9,742 bases of DNA from JAUZQZ01 sp964624255. GTDB lineage: Bacteria; Pseudomonadota; Zetaproteobacteria; Mariprofundales; Mariprofundaceae. Both the position numbers and the translations under genes were made by a program. The notes below the pieces were generated by a model. That model was not told the origin of the DNA and made no database searches. It worked only from the letters and a program-made list of their open reading frames with translations. The stretch covers positions 1 through 9,742 of the forward strand of contig CAZUWV010000058.1 in NCBI GenBank assembly GCA_964624255.1, given 5' to 3'. Positions within the stretch are counted from its first letter, which is position 1, and every line of letters starts with the position of its first letter. Below, piece by piece: positions 1 through 6,372 of this stretch.

Positions 1-53
1 ATATTGTTCATTGCACGAAGTGGCGATGTCGGTTCCCTGTGACTGAAATTTAA

Positions 54-224
54 GCGCTTGGTGATGCGGTTCGGTTGATTGCAGCCATGGGAGGACATCT
101 TGGCCGAAAACACGATCCTGAACCCGGATATCAAGTGATGTGGCAAGGCTACGCTTACCTTCAATTGATGTGCGAAGGCTTCAAACTTGCAGAAAATCCC
201 TATGGGAAAAATACTTATGGGTAA
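54..224 (+). pseudogene. C-terminal remnant of an IS4/Tn5-type transposase
   Basis: About 56 codons are open from 54 to the TAA at 222-224. The translation contains the motif AAMGGHLGRKHDPEPG, followed by VMWQGYAYLQLMCEGFKLA. This matches the pattern of the C-terminal dimerisation region of Tn5/IS4-type transposases: a GG-hydrophobic-GRK-D-PG motif, then a W-x-G helix. An in-frame TAA lies directly upstream at 51-53. None of the three forward frames in 1-50 gives a recognisable continuation of the transposase, so the catalytic DDE part is missing or scrambled here. The fragment ends 9 bp before the 3' end of the minus-strand DUF992-like gene. I saw no clear terminal inverted repeat. It is best read as a decayed IS scrap. 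The family call rests on motif recognition only. Confidence 0.72.
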
Positions 225-233
225 AGGGCAGGG

Positions 234-749
234 TTAGCGTCCATCTGCCTCCAGGTAGAGATAGCTAAGGCCAATATCGACGTCGGCCCCGCTGTCTTTA
301 TCGGTAACCGGTTGCAGGAGGATACCCCCGTTGTTTTTTCGGAGGGGTGCACTGTTACCGACGGAAAGGCCAAGGATTGCTCCGCCGCCCACCCCCGAAT
401 ACTTGCCAGCCAATTGGTGTGTACCAGCCCTGAAATGCCTGGCGATCACCGAATACCTGATATATTTACGGTTGTCGATGCCGACGTTGATACCAAATTC
501 GATGCCTGTTTCACCTTTGTAGTGCCCAACAGGCCCGCCATCCGTTGGGTTGAATGTACAGCGAACACCCTTTATCGAATGGATCAACAAATCGAGACCG
601 GAGTGAGGCACGGTTTTACAGATCAGCATGCCAACGATATTCAGGGTACCCATGTTCTCGTCAACAGGACCTCTGGTTTCATTGGCGAAGGCGTTCCCTA
701 CGGGAAATAACAGCGCTGTCAGGCATATCTTCGCAAGTACTCGATTCAT
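234..749 (-). CDS. Secreted DUF992-like protein of unknown function
   Basis: 171 residues. Residues 1-23 form a Sec signal peptide: basic start MNRVLAK, a hydrophobic core, and likely cleavage at AFA-NE. The mature part carries features I associate with DUF992: a G-x-L-x-x-x-G-x-L-x-C start (C44), a second cysteine in VRCTFNP (C64), then GGPVGHYKGE, FGINVGID, and a glycine-rich LAGKYSGVGGGAILGLSVG stretch (113-131). The two cysteines could form a periplasmic disulfide. The family's function is not known to me, and it is best known from Alphaproteobacteria, so transfer is possible. The start is secure: AGGAGA at 755-760 sits 5 bp before the ATG. An extended -10 element (803-811) and a palindrome (762-776) lie upstream. 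The gene is monocistronic in this window and abuts an IS remnant at its 3' end. Confidence 0.78.
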   Translation of the reverse strand: MNRVLAKICLTALLFPVGNAFANETRGPVDENMGTLNIVGMLICKTVPHSGLDLLIHSIKGVRCTFNPTDGGPVGHYKGETGIEFGINVGIDNRKYIRYSVIARHFRAGTHQLAGKYSGVGGGAILGLSVGNSAPLRKNNGGILLQPVTDKDSGADVDIGLSYLYLEADGR

Positions 750-761
750 GATTTTCTCCTT

Positions 762-776
762 CGGCTATCATAGCCG
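762..776. repeat. 7-1-7 palindrome in the leader of the DUF992-like gene
   Basis: CGGCTATCATAGCCG is a perfect inverted repeat of two 7-bp arms around one central base. It lies directly upstream of the Shine-Dalgarno sequence (755-760) and downstream of the predicted start of transcription of the minus-strand gene. A dyad of this shape can be a repressor operator, or as RNA a 5-bp stem with a 5-nt loop next to the ribosome binding site. No T-run follows on either strand, so it is not a terminator. No regulator is encoded nearby. Confidence 0.45.
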
Positions 777-802
777 TCATGTTCTTTCGGCAGGTTACCA
801 GA

Positions 803-811
803 AGTATAGCA
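803..811 (-). promoter_or_regulatory. Extended -10 promoter for the DUF992-like gene
   Basis: Read on the minus strand, this is TGC-TATACT, an extended -10 element (TGn followed by a hexamer with five of six matches to TATAAT). No good -35 hexamer is found 16-18 bp upstream, which is usual for extended -10 promoters. It predicts a transcript starting near 796 with a leader of about 47 nt holding the palindrome at 762-776 and the AGGAGA ribosome binding site. It is inferred from motif and position only. Confidence 0.45.
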
Positions 812-920
812 GCGCGATAGTGAGCCTATGGTGTTGTTTCTACCTTGGGAAGAGGCCAGTCGTGCCGACATGATGGTCCACAGGTACATTCGGCGGCAGT
901 TACGGCCCTCGCATCACCCT

Positions 921-949
921 TTGACAAAGCGCCTCGAACGTTTAATGAT
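921..949 (+). promoter_or_regulatory. Candidate sigma70 promoter for lipoprotein-icd
   Basis: A perfect -35 hexamer TTGACA (921-926) is followed after 17 bp by AATGAT (944-949), which has four of six matches to TATAAT. Transcription would start near 956-957, on top of the candidate ATG at 957 of the lipoprotein gene. That implies a leaderless lipoprotein message, a promoter that mainly serves icd downstream, or a chance match. No other clear plus-strand promoter was seen between 750 and 944. Confidence 0.33.
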
Positions 950-1238
950 GCAAGGTATGCGGCAGGGATTATTTATTATCATGATGTTCGTACTGACAGC
1001 TTGTGCGACAAGCCCGCCAGTCCAGGAAATGGCCGCTGCGCGCTCGGCTATCAGTATAGCCAAAGCCATTCCTCATGGTGGTTCTGAATCCATCGCATCG
1101 TTAAAGAGTGCGGAGCAGGCGCTGGCGGAAGCCGCGCGTTCCATTGATGAAGAACATTATGGAAGGGCGCGCCGTCTGGCGGTGAAAGCCAGGCAGAAGG
1201 CCCAGATGGCGGCAAAACTCAAACAGAAAGGGCAGTAA
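945..1238 (+). CDS. Small DUF4398-like lipoprotein
   Basis: 97 residues from the ATG at 945; the ATG at 957 is an equally good choice. The N-terminus is MMQGMRQG, then a short hydrophobic stretch, then the lipobox LTAC, so the protein is probably lipidated on that cysteine and placed in the envelope. The rest is a helical, Ala/Arg/Lys/Glu-rich hairpin: ARSAISIAKAI, then SLKSAEQALAEAARSI, then HYGRARRLAVKARQKAQMAA. This matches the DUF4398 pattern, a short helical repeat found in small envelope lipoproteins. No strong Shine-Dalgarno precedes any start. The frame is open back to 828, but that extension would bury the signal peptide behind 40 polar residues and is unlikely. The TAA is 4 bp before the icd start codon, so the two are probably co-transcribed. 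The molecular role is unknown. Confidence 0.68.
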   Translation: MMQGMRQGLFIIMMFVLTACATSPPVQEMAAARSAISIAKAIPHGGSESIASLKSAEQALAEAARSIDEEHYGRARRLAVKARQKAQMAAKLKQKGQ

Positions 1239-1242
1239 TCAT

Positions 1243-2988
1243 ATGAGCGATTCGAATATTCAGGTGCCTGAATTCGGCGAAAAAATTACCATGAATAAAG
1301 GTGGGGCATTAAACGTACCCGACAAGCCGATTGTAAGCTTTATTGAGGGTGATGGTATTGGCCCGGATATATGGCGCGCTACGCAGCGTATCCTTGATGC
1401 GGCGGTAGAGAAGTCTTATGACGGCGAACGCAAGATTTCCTGGATGGAGGTGTATGCCGGTGAAAAAGCGTGGAATCTTTATGGCCGAACGGATGACGCA
1501 TGGTTGCCGAAGGATACTCTGGATACCTTGCGTGAATACCTGGTAGGTCTCAAGGGCCCGCTAACCACGCCTGTCGGGGGTGGCATGGGCTCACTGAATG
1601 TAGCGATTCGACAAACGCTGGACCTGTATGTTTGTTTGCGGCCCGTGAAGTATTACGAGGGCGTGCCATCGCCAGTAAAACGCCCTGAAGATGTGGATAT
1701 GACTATTTTCCGAGAGAATACCGAGGATATCTATGCTGGCATTGAGTGGCCGGAAGGTTCCCCTGAAGTCAAGAAAGTGATTGGCTTCCTGCAGGATGAG
1801 ATGAACGTTACCAAGATTCGCTTCCCGGAGACATCCGGTATCGGCATCAAGCCAGTCAGCCGTGAGGGGACGGAGCGTCTGGTACGCGCGGCGATTCAGT
1901 ATGCCATTGAGAAAAAACTCAAGTCGGTCACCCTTGTCCACAAGGGAAATATCATGAAGTACACGGAAGGTGGGTTCCGCAACTGGGGATATGAACTGGC
2001 TAAATGTGAGTTTGGCGCACAGGAAATTGATGGTGGGCCGTGGTGCAGGTTGCCGAACGGAATCATCATCAAGGATGTCATTGCTGATATTGCATTGCAG
2101 CAGGTTTTGATGCGCGCCAAAGAGTTTGATGTTATCGCGACGCTGAATTTGAATGGCGATTATTTATCCGATGCCCTGGCTGCTCAAGTCGGCGGTATCG
2201 GTATCGCGCCGGGTGCAAATATCAATTACGACACAGGGTGCGCAGTCTTTGAAGCTACCCATGGAACAGCACCAAAATATGCTGGCAAGAACATGGTGAA
2301 TCCTTCATCCATGACGCTGTCCGGTGCCATGATGCTCCGCTATATGGGATGGGGTGAGGCGGCGGACATGATTGAGAAAGGTATAACCGGAGCCATCGCC
2401 GCCAAGACGGTAACCTATGATTTTCATCGTTTGATGAAGGATGCGACCAGACTTTCCACGTCGGAGTTTGGTGACGCCGTTATTGCGCATATGGACGCTG
2501 AAAACGGTGGTGGGCCTAATGAGGCCGATCAGTATGACCAGTTGGCAGCCCGCTTCAGGGATCTGTTTGAAGCAGGTGCGGAAAAAAGTAGTGAGTTCGC
2601 CCAGGCCGCACTGGAAAAGGCGCGTCAGCAATTGACGGCTGCCGGTGCGTTTAGTGAAGAGAAGGGACAAAGGCTCAAGGGTTTCATGGAACGTGACTTT
2701 ACGCAATTAGCGGGCTCCATGCGCGATGAGGCACGCGAACGGCTGAATCCGGCGCGTCTCAGTGCGGGTGCGCTGGCATCCATTTCTTCACTCTTGCATG
2801 CCGCCAGTTCTGTCCTGTCTGATGTGGCTGGCCGTGCTGAGAAGGGGCTGCTCTGTCGCTCGGGTGAGGTCACCAGCGCGGGTACACTTACATGTATTTC
2901 ATGCAGGCATGACATCCATATGAAGAAAACAGGGCGCATACCGCCGTGCTCGAAGTGTCATGCTACGGAATTCAAGAAAAGTTATTGA
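1243..2988 (+). CDS. icd: NADP-dependent isocitrate dehydrogenase fused to a C-terminal zinc-ribbon (DUF1451-like) domain
   Basis: 581 residues, against about 416 for E. coli Icd. Residues 1-417 align throughout with the E. coli enzyme, which oxidatively decarboxylates isocitrate to 2-oxoglutarate in the cytoplasmic TCA cycle. Substrate residues are kept: S117, N119 and R123 in GSLNVAIRQ, R133, R157 in FREN, K234 in HKGN. Metal-binding aspartates are D278, D306 and D310. NADP-type residues are K345/Y346 in HGTAPKYAG and Y392/R396 in TYDFHRLM. S117 corresponds to the serine phosphorylated by AceK in E. coli. After a Gly-rich linker (421-426), residues 430-535 are helical and charged. They lead to a zinc ribbon with C551-x2-C554 and C569-x2-C572, including TGRIPPCSKCHATEF, closely resembling DUF1451 zinc-ribbon proteins. 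The frame is uninterrupted. The start matches the E. coli N-terminus and has AAAGGG about 10 bp upstream. The Icd call is certain; the zinc-ribbon family name is from memory. Confidence 0.95.
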   Translation: MSDSNIQVPEFGEKITMNKGGALNVPDKPIVSFIEGDGIGPDIWRATQRILDAAVEKSYDGERKISWMEVYAGEKAWNLYGRTDDAWLPKDTLDTLREYLVGLKGPLTTPVGGGMGSLNVAIRQTLDLYVCLRPVKYYEGVPSPVKRPEDVDMTIFRENTEDIYAGIEWPEGSPEVKKVIGFLQDEMNVTKIRFPETSGIGIKPVSREGTERLVRAAIQYAIEKKLKSVTLVHKGNIMKYTEGGFRNWGYELAKCEFGAQEIDGGPWCRLPNGIIIKDVIADIALQQVLMRAKEFDVIATLNLNGDYLSDALAAQVGGIGIAPGANINYDTGCAVFEATHGTAPKYAGKNMVNPSSMTLSGAMMLRYMGWGEAADMIEKGITGAIAAKTVTYDFHRLMKDATRLSTSEFGDAVIAHMDAENGGGPNEADQYDQLAARFRDLFEAGAEKSSEFAQAALEKARQQLTAAGAFSEEKGQRLKGFMERDFTQLAGSMRDEARERLNPARLSAGALASISSLLHAASSVLSDVAGRAEKGLLCRSGEVTSAGTLTCISCRHDIHMKKTGRIPPCSKCHATEFKKSY

Positions 2989-3014
2989 TGATGACTCCGC
3001 AGGAGGCTACCGAA

Positions 3015-3032
3015 GCGCCCATCAATGGGCGC
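3015..3032. terminator. Palindrome between convergent icd and peroxidase genes, possible bidirectional terminator
   Basis: GCGCCCATCAATGGGCGC is a perfect inverted repeat with 8-bp arms, or a 7-bp GC-rich stem with a TCAA loop. It lies in the 49-bp gap between the stop codons of icd (plus) and the peroxidase (minus), where a shared terminator is expected. Neither side has a run of T after the stem, so it is not a canonical intrinsic terminator. It may instead stabilise 3' ends or act with Rho. Confidence 0.45.
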
Positions 3033-3037
3033 GCAAA

Positions 3038-4051
3038 TTATTGATTGCTGATGGGTAGTAAAGGGATGGATGTTTCCTTCGGGTCGCTGGTGAGGCTGAG
3101 AAGGAACATCAATAAATTATGCTTTTCCTGAGCATTCATGTTTAGGGGGGAGAGTTCATTCCCCTGGCCGACCCGGTCGCCCCCACGATTGTAGAAGTTG
3201 ATAACATCCACCAGTGTTTTTTTCGAACCGTTATGCATATAGGGAGGTGTTCTAGCAACATTCCTCAGCTCGCTCGTCTTAAATGCATTCCGGTCCCTTT
3301 TCTTCCCTGATATCTCGAAATGTCCCGGATCGACACTGTTCAGTCCGGTGTTATGAAAGCGCGAATCGGTAAAGGTCGGGCCGGTATGGCACCGTACGCA
3401 TTTGGCTTTTCCCGTGAATAGAAGAAACCCTTTTCTGGCATCATCGGACATGGCCTTGTCATCGCCGTTTAACCAGCGATCGAATGGCGTCGGACCCGAA
3501 ACGATACCTCGAACAAACGTCGCAAGAGCTGCGGTTATGCGGCTAAACGTGACTCCTTCCGTACCGAACACTTGCGTAAATTCCTTTCGGTACCCTGGCA
3601 GAGACGCGATATGGATTACAATTTCGCGCGGTGTTTTGGCCTCCGACATGGCCGGGGCCAGGATGTCCTGGCTAACGGCATCCTCCAGACTTTTAGCGCG
3701 CCCGTCCCAAAAAAATGCCTTGTCATAACCAACATTGATAAGACTTGGTGTATGGCGGCCCAGCGCATGCCCTTCGCCCATGGTCCGCGCCATACCGTCC
3801 GTCCAGCCGAGACCGGGATGATGGCAGGTTGCGCAGGTTCGGGCCGGATTATCAGAGAGCCTGGGATCAAAGAACAGCTTGCGACCAAGCTCTGCCTTGG
3901 TGGCGCTATAGGGATTGGATGCAGGGTAGGGGACCGGGGGAAGTATCCATGTAGCAGTGGCGGTACCGGTTGGTGGAGAAGCGAGCGCATAGGGGACGAC
4001 GAATGTGTAAAACAGGAAAAAAACAGCGGTACGCAGCAAACACTCCTCCAT
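3038..4051 (-). CDS. Di-heme cytochrome c peroxidase (CcpA/MauG superfamily), secreted
   Basis: 337 residues from the ATG at 4051. Residues 1-24 are a signal peptide with likely cleavage at ALA-S, so the protein acts in the periplasm. Two c-type haem sites are present: CATCH (C73-H77) and CVRCH (C218-H222). FFWDGRA (113-119) and PPYMHNGS (269-276) are typical of bacterial di-heme peroxidases. M272 is the expected axial ligand of the electron-transfer haem, which favours a classical H2O2-reducing peroxidase over MauG, where a tyrosine takes that place. Substrate is not proven. An in-frame TTG at 4075 would add eight residues before the signal peptide; the ATG is preferred. The gene follows queC on the same strand after 100 bp with no clear terminator between, so read-through from the tol-que operon is possible. 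Its 3' end converges on icd. Confidence 0.9.
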   Translation of the reverse strand: MEECLLRTAVFFLFYTFVVPYALASPPTGTATATWILPPVPYPASNPYSATKAELGRKLFFDPRLSDNPARTCATCHHPGLGWTDGMARTMGEGHALGRHTPSLINVGYDKAFFWDGRAKSLEDAVSQDILAPAMSEAKTPREIVIHIASLPGYRKEFTQVFGTEGVTFSRITAALATFVRGIVSGPTPFDRWLNGDDKAMSDDARKGFLLFTGKAKCVRCHTGPTFTDSRFHNTGLNSVDPGHFEISGKKRDRNAFKTSELRNVARTPPYMHNGSKKTLVDVINFYNRGGDRVGQGNELSPLNMNAQEKHNLLMFLLSLTSDPKETSIPLLPISNQ

Positions 4052-4151
4052 GCCATGACTGACTTTCCACCTCAATCCTCACCTGGCAGAAAGGTTAGTC
4101 CGATTGGTAATGATGGCAAGGATCAATTATTCCCCCTGTATTATGAGTCCT

Positions 4152-4850
4152 TTAATCAGGATAGCTGAGGGGGTCTGTTCGTCCAAGTTCGGCAAAGCCC
4201 TGGCGGCGAAACAGGCAGGAATCGCAATGACCGCACGGTGTGCCATCGGGCGTCGGATCATAACAGGAGTGGGTAAGGCTATAGTCCAGGCCCAGACTTA
4301 AACCCAGGGTAATGATTTCGGACTTCTTCAAATGGATGAGTGGTGTTTCAATACTGAACGGCTGTCCATCGACCCCGATCCTGGTTCCCAATCGAGCGAC
4401 TTCGCGGAAGGCCTCGAAGAATTTCGGACGGCAATCAGGATAACCTGAGTAGTCAATAATGTTAGCACCAATAATGATGCGGGAGGCATGGATACACTCA
4501 GCCATAGCTGTTGCAATGGACAGGAAGATGAGGTTGCGGGCAGGCACATAAGTGACGGGGATAAGATGACCGGCTTTCTGGTCCTTGGGTACGGCGATAT
4601 CGTCGGTCAGGGCTGAACCACCGATGACCGAGAGATCTACCTGCATGATACGATGTTCGGCAACATGCAGTGAGGCCGCGACGCGTGCGGATGCCTTCAG
4701 TTCGATGCGATGACGCTGACCATAGTCGAAGGCTACACTGTAGCATTCCCATCCTCGGTCGCGCGCGGCCCAGGCGAGAGCTGTGCTGGAATCCAGGCCA
4801 CCGGACAGCAGTACCACTGCCCTGTTATTCCGGGATGGAATAATAGTCAT
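4152..4850 (-). CDS. queC: 7-cyano-7-deazaguanine (preQ0) synthase
   Basis: 232 residues. QueC converts 7-carboxy-7-deazaguanine to preQ0 with ATP and ammonia, in the cytoplasmic pathway to queuosine. The PP-loop ATP-binding motif SGGLDSS is at residues 16-22, FDYGQRH follows, YVPARN is at 101-106, and GANIIDYSGYPDCR is near 130-141. A C-terminal zinc site is complete: C196, C206, C209, C212 (C-x9-C-x2-C-x2-C). The frame is open eight codons further upstream. The ATG at 4850 is chosen because it overlaps the queE TGA as ATGA, a classic translational coupling, and fits the family's usual length. Coupling to queE, the preceding enzyme in the pathway, confirms the assignment. Confidence 0.95.
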   Translation of the reverse strand: MTIIPSRNNRAVVLLSGGLDSSTALAWAARDRGWECYSVAFDYGQRHRIELKASARVAASLHVAEHRIMQVDLSVIGGSALTDDIAVPKDQKAGHLIPVTYVPARNLIFLSIATAMAECIHASRIIIGANIIDYSGYPDCRPKFFEAFREVARLGTRIGVDGQPFSIETPLIHLKKSEIITLGLSLGLDYSLTHSCYDPTPDGTPCGHCDSCLFRRQGFAELGRTDPLSYPD

Positions 4851-5506
4851 ACGCCCGTTGCCTCTGCATCCCAAATGTACTTGTGTAACTGCAATTGCAT
4901 GCGCACGGGTGCGCTACCTTCCAGTATCCACGCGGCCAGGTCAGATGGCTGAACGCTGTCCCATGCAGGTGAAAACAGGATGGGTACAGCGGGCCTATAC
5001 TTATCCAGAATGTCGATAGCCCATAGGTAATCCTCATGGCTGGTAATAACAAACTTGACTTCATCACCATCTTTTAAAAGATGGAAGTTTTTCCACAAAT
5101 TATGTTTACCTTCCCCGCTGCCCGGCGTTTTGACGTCCAGTATTCGGCGTGTCCGGGGATCAGTCTGGCTAATATCAAATGCCCCGGATGTTTCCAGTTG
5201 TAATATAGGGGATATATTGGCCAGCGCGGAGAGGAGGGGGAGGCATGATTTCTGTGCTAAAGGTTCACCACCACTGACGAGGGTTAAGGGGCGCTTGTGT
5301 TCACATACCTTATCTGCAATCTGCTTGATACTATATTCGCTACCGCTGTTGAAAGGAATGGCTTGCTGTGTATCACAATAGCCACAGTGTAAAGGGCATC
5401 CGGCCAGCCTGACCAGAGTGCATGGCATGCCTGCCAGGGTGCTTTCACCCTGGATGCTGTCATAGATTTCATAAATGCGGACAATCAAAGGATTGGAACG
5501 AGACAC
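4847..5506 (-). CDS. queE: 7-carboxy-7-deazaguanine synthase, radical SAM enzyme
   Basis: 219 residues. QueE rearranges 6-carboxy-5,6,7,8-tetrahydropterin to 7-carboxy-7-deazaguanine, the step before QueC. The [4Fe-4S]/SAM motif is C37-x3-C41-x2-C44 in AGCPLHCGYCDT. The substrate-side EIYDSIQGES is at 13-22 and the SAM-binding VSGGEP at 77-82. LETSG and DVKTPGSG follow in the usual order. The start is a GTG at 5506, 5 bp after the cpoB stop, with a weak GGAA about 10 bp upstream. Translation is probably coupled to cpoB. The stop overlaps the queC start by four bases. Length and motifs are normal, so the enzyme should be functional. Confidence 0.95.
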   Translation of the reverse strand: MSRSNPLIVRIYEIYDSIQGESTLAGMPCTLVRLAGCPLHCGYCDTQQAIPFNSGSEYSIKQIADKVCEHKRPLTLVSGGEPLAQKSCLPLLSALANISPILQLETSGAFDISQTDPRTRRILDVKTPGSGEGKHNLWKNFHLLKDGDEVKFVITSHEDYLWAIDILDKYRPAVPILFSPAWDSVQPSDLAAWILEGSAPVRMQLQLHKYIWDAEATGV

Positions 5507-5511
5507 TGGCG

Positions 5512-6372
5512 CTAGCGTTCCGCCATATCTTTTAGTTGGCGACGCGCCTGTTCTGCAGTCGCGTTATCGGGGTGTTCCCGAACCAGACGCTCAAATATGG
5601 CTCTGGCATCTCCTATGCGCGATACGGCTTTGTATGCCAGCCCCAGTTCGAGCAAGGCGGCGGCATGTCTGGGGCTCCTGGGATAGTGCATAACGACTGT
5701 TTCAAATGCCTTGATGGCTTTCTTGAGCCTGTGTTGGGCATAATAAGCTTCGCCTAGCCAGTACCACGTCTGGTCCGTATATTCACCTTTGGGAAAGTTC
5801 GTTAATAAATGTCGGAAGCCTTGTATGGCTTCCTTATAACTCCCGCTTTTAAGCGCCAGATATGCTGCGGTGTAGTGGTTTTTTTCTTCCTCTGCACGCC
5901 GGATGGGAGGTGCCGTAACAGGCTTGGATATGGATTTCGCAATTTTATCGAGTTTTTTGACCAGTTTTTGTTTTATGATCTGGCTCGACTTTTTTGATTT
6001 GACCGCCATCGCTTGCAGGTGGGCTATGTTGCTTCTTAACTGTTCGATGCTGGCATTCTGGGCATTGACCGCCGAGGCCCGTTTCACCTGTTCCCGTTCA
6101 AGGATCATCATACGTTCCCGAAGATCATCCATTTCCTTGTTTAGGGGTTGTTGATTATTCTGCAATTGCTTGATGGACGTAATGATCATCTGCTTGTCCT
6201 GCTGCCACGCATCGGGGTTCCTGTCAGTCGCGCACGCGGAAACACCAAGGCATGATAACAAAGCAACGACCACCGGGAGTACCGGTGGTCGAATCTTTAA
6301 CTTGTATTGCAACGGCTTAAGGTCAACGGACAACAATATCCGCGTGTCGGTTCTGTGCCCAGCAAGCCTCAC
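5512..6372 (-). CDS. cpoB: Cell division coordinator CpoB (YbgF), probably lipid-anchored
   Basis: Up to 286 residues. CpoB links the Tol-Pal system with peptidoglycan synthesis during cell constriction in the periplasm. A hydrophobic segment (31-43) ends in a lipobox-like VSAC (C47). Residues 58-150 are a heptad-rich coiled coil, followed by three tetratricopeptide repeats (167-284) such as AAYLALKSGSYKEAIQGF and WLGEAYYAQHRLKKAIKAFE. E. coli CpoB is a soluble periplasmic protein, so the lipobox is a difference. The start is uncertain. The GTG at 6372 has AAGGG five bases upstream but overlaps pal by 50 bp and gives an unusually long signal peptide. A TTG at 6312, 10 bp after the pal stop, gives a normal signal length (266 residues) but lacks a Shine-Dalgarno sequence. 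No in-frame ATG precedes the signal region. Confidence 0.88.
   Translation of the reverse strand: MRLAGHRTDTRILLSVDLKPLQYKLKIRPPVLPVVVALLSCLGVSACATDRNPDAWQQDKQMIITSIKQLQNNQQPLNKEMDDLRERMMILEREQVKRASAVNAQNASIEQLRSNIAHLQAMAVKSKKSSQIIKQKLVKKLDKIAKSISKPVTAPPIRRAEEEKNHYTAAYLALKSGSYKEAIQGFRHLLTNFPKGEYTDQTWYWLGEAYYAQHRLKKAIKAFETVVMHYPRSPRHAAALLELGLAYKAVSRIGDARAIFERLVREHPDNATAEQARRQLKDMAER

Noticed and set aside
312..710. 132-codon plus-strand open frame opposite the DUF992-like gene
   Set aside because: The minus-strand frame has a signal peptide, an ideal ribosome binding site and family motifs. The plus-strand translation has no recognisable features and no ribosome binding site.
828..944. Upstream extension of the DUF4398-like lipoprotein to the ATG at 828
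   Set aside because: It would put about 40 polar residues before a standard lipoprotein signal peptide and lacks a good ribosome binding site.
2494..2988. Icd tail as a frameshift or stop-loss read-through into non-coding DNA
   Set aside because: The tail itself encodes a coherent helical region and a complete four-cysteine zinc ribbon ending at a natural stop, so it is protein-coding sequence and not random extension. An assembly error fusing two neighbouring genes cannot be wholly excluded and is noted in the finding.
3572..4168. 198-codon plus-strand open frame over the peroxidase gene
   Set aside because: It is antisense to a clear di-heme peroxidase with both CxxCH sites. Its composition is typical of a shadow frame and it has no known motif.
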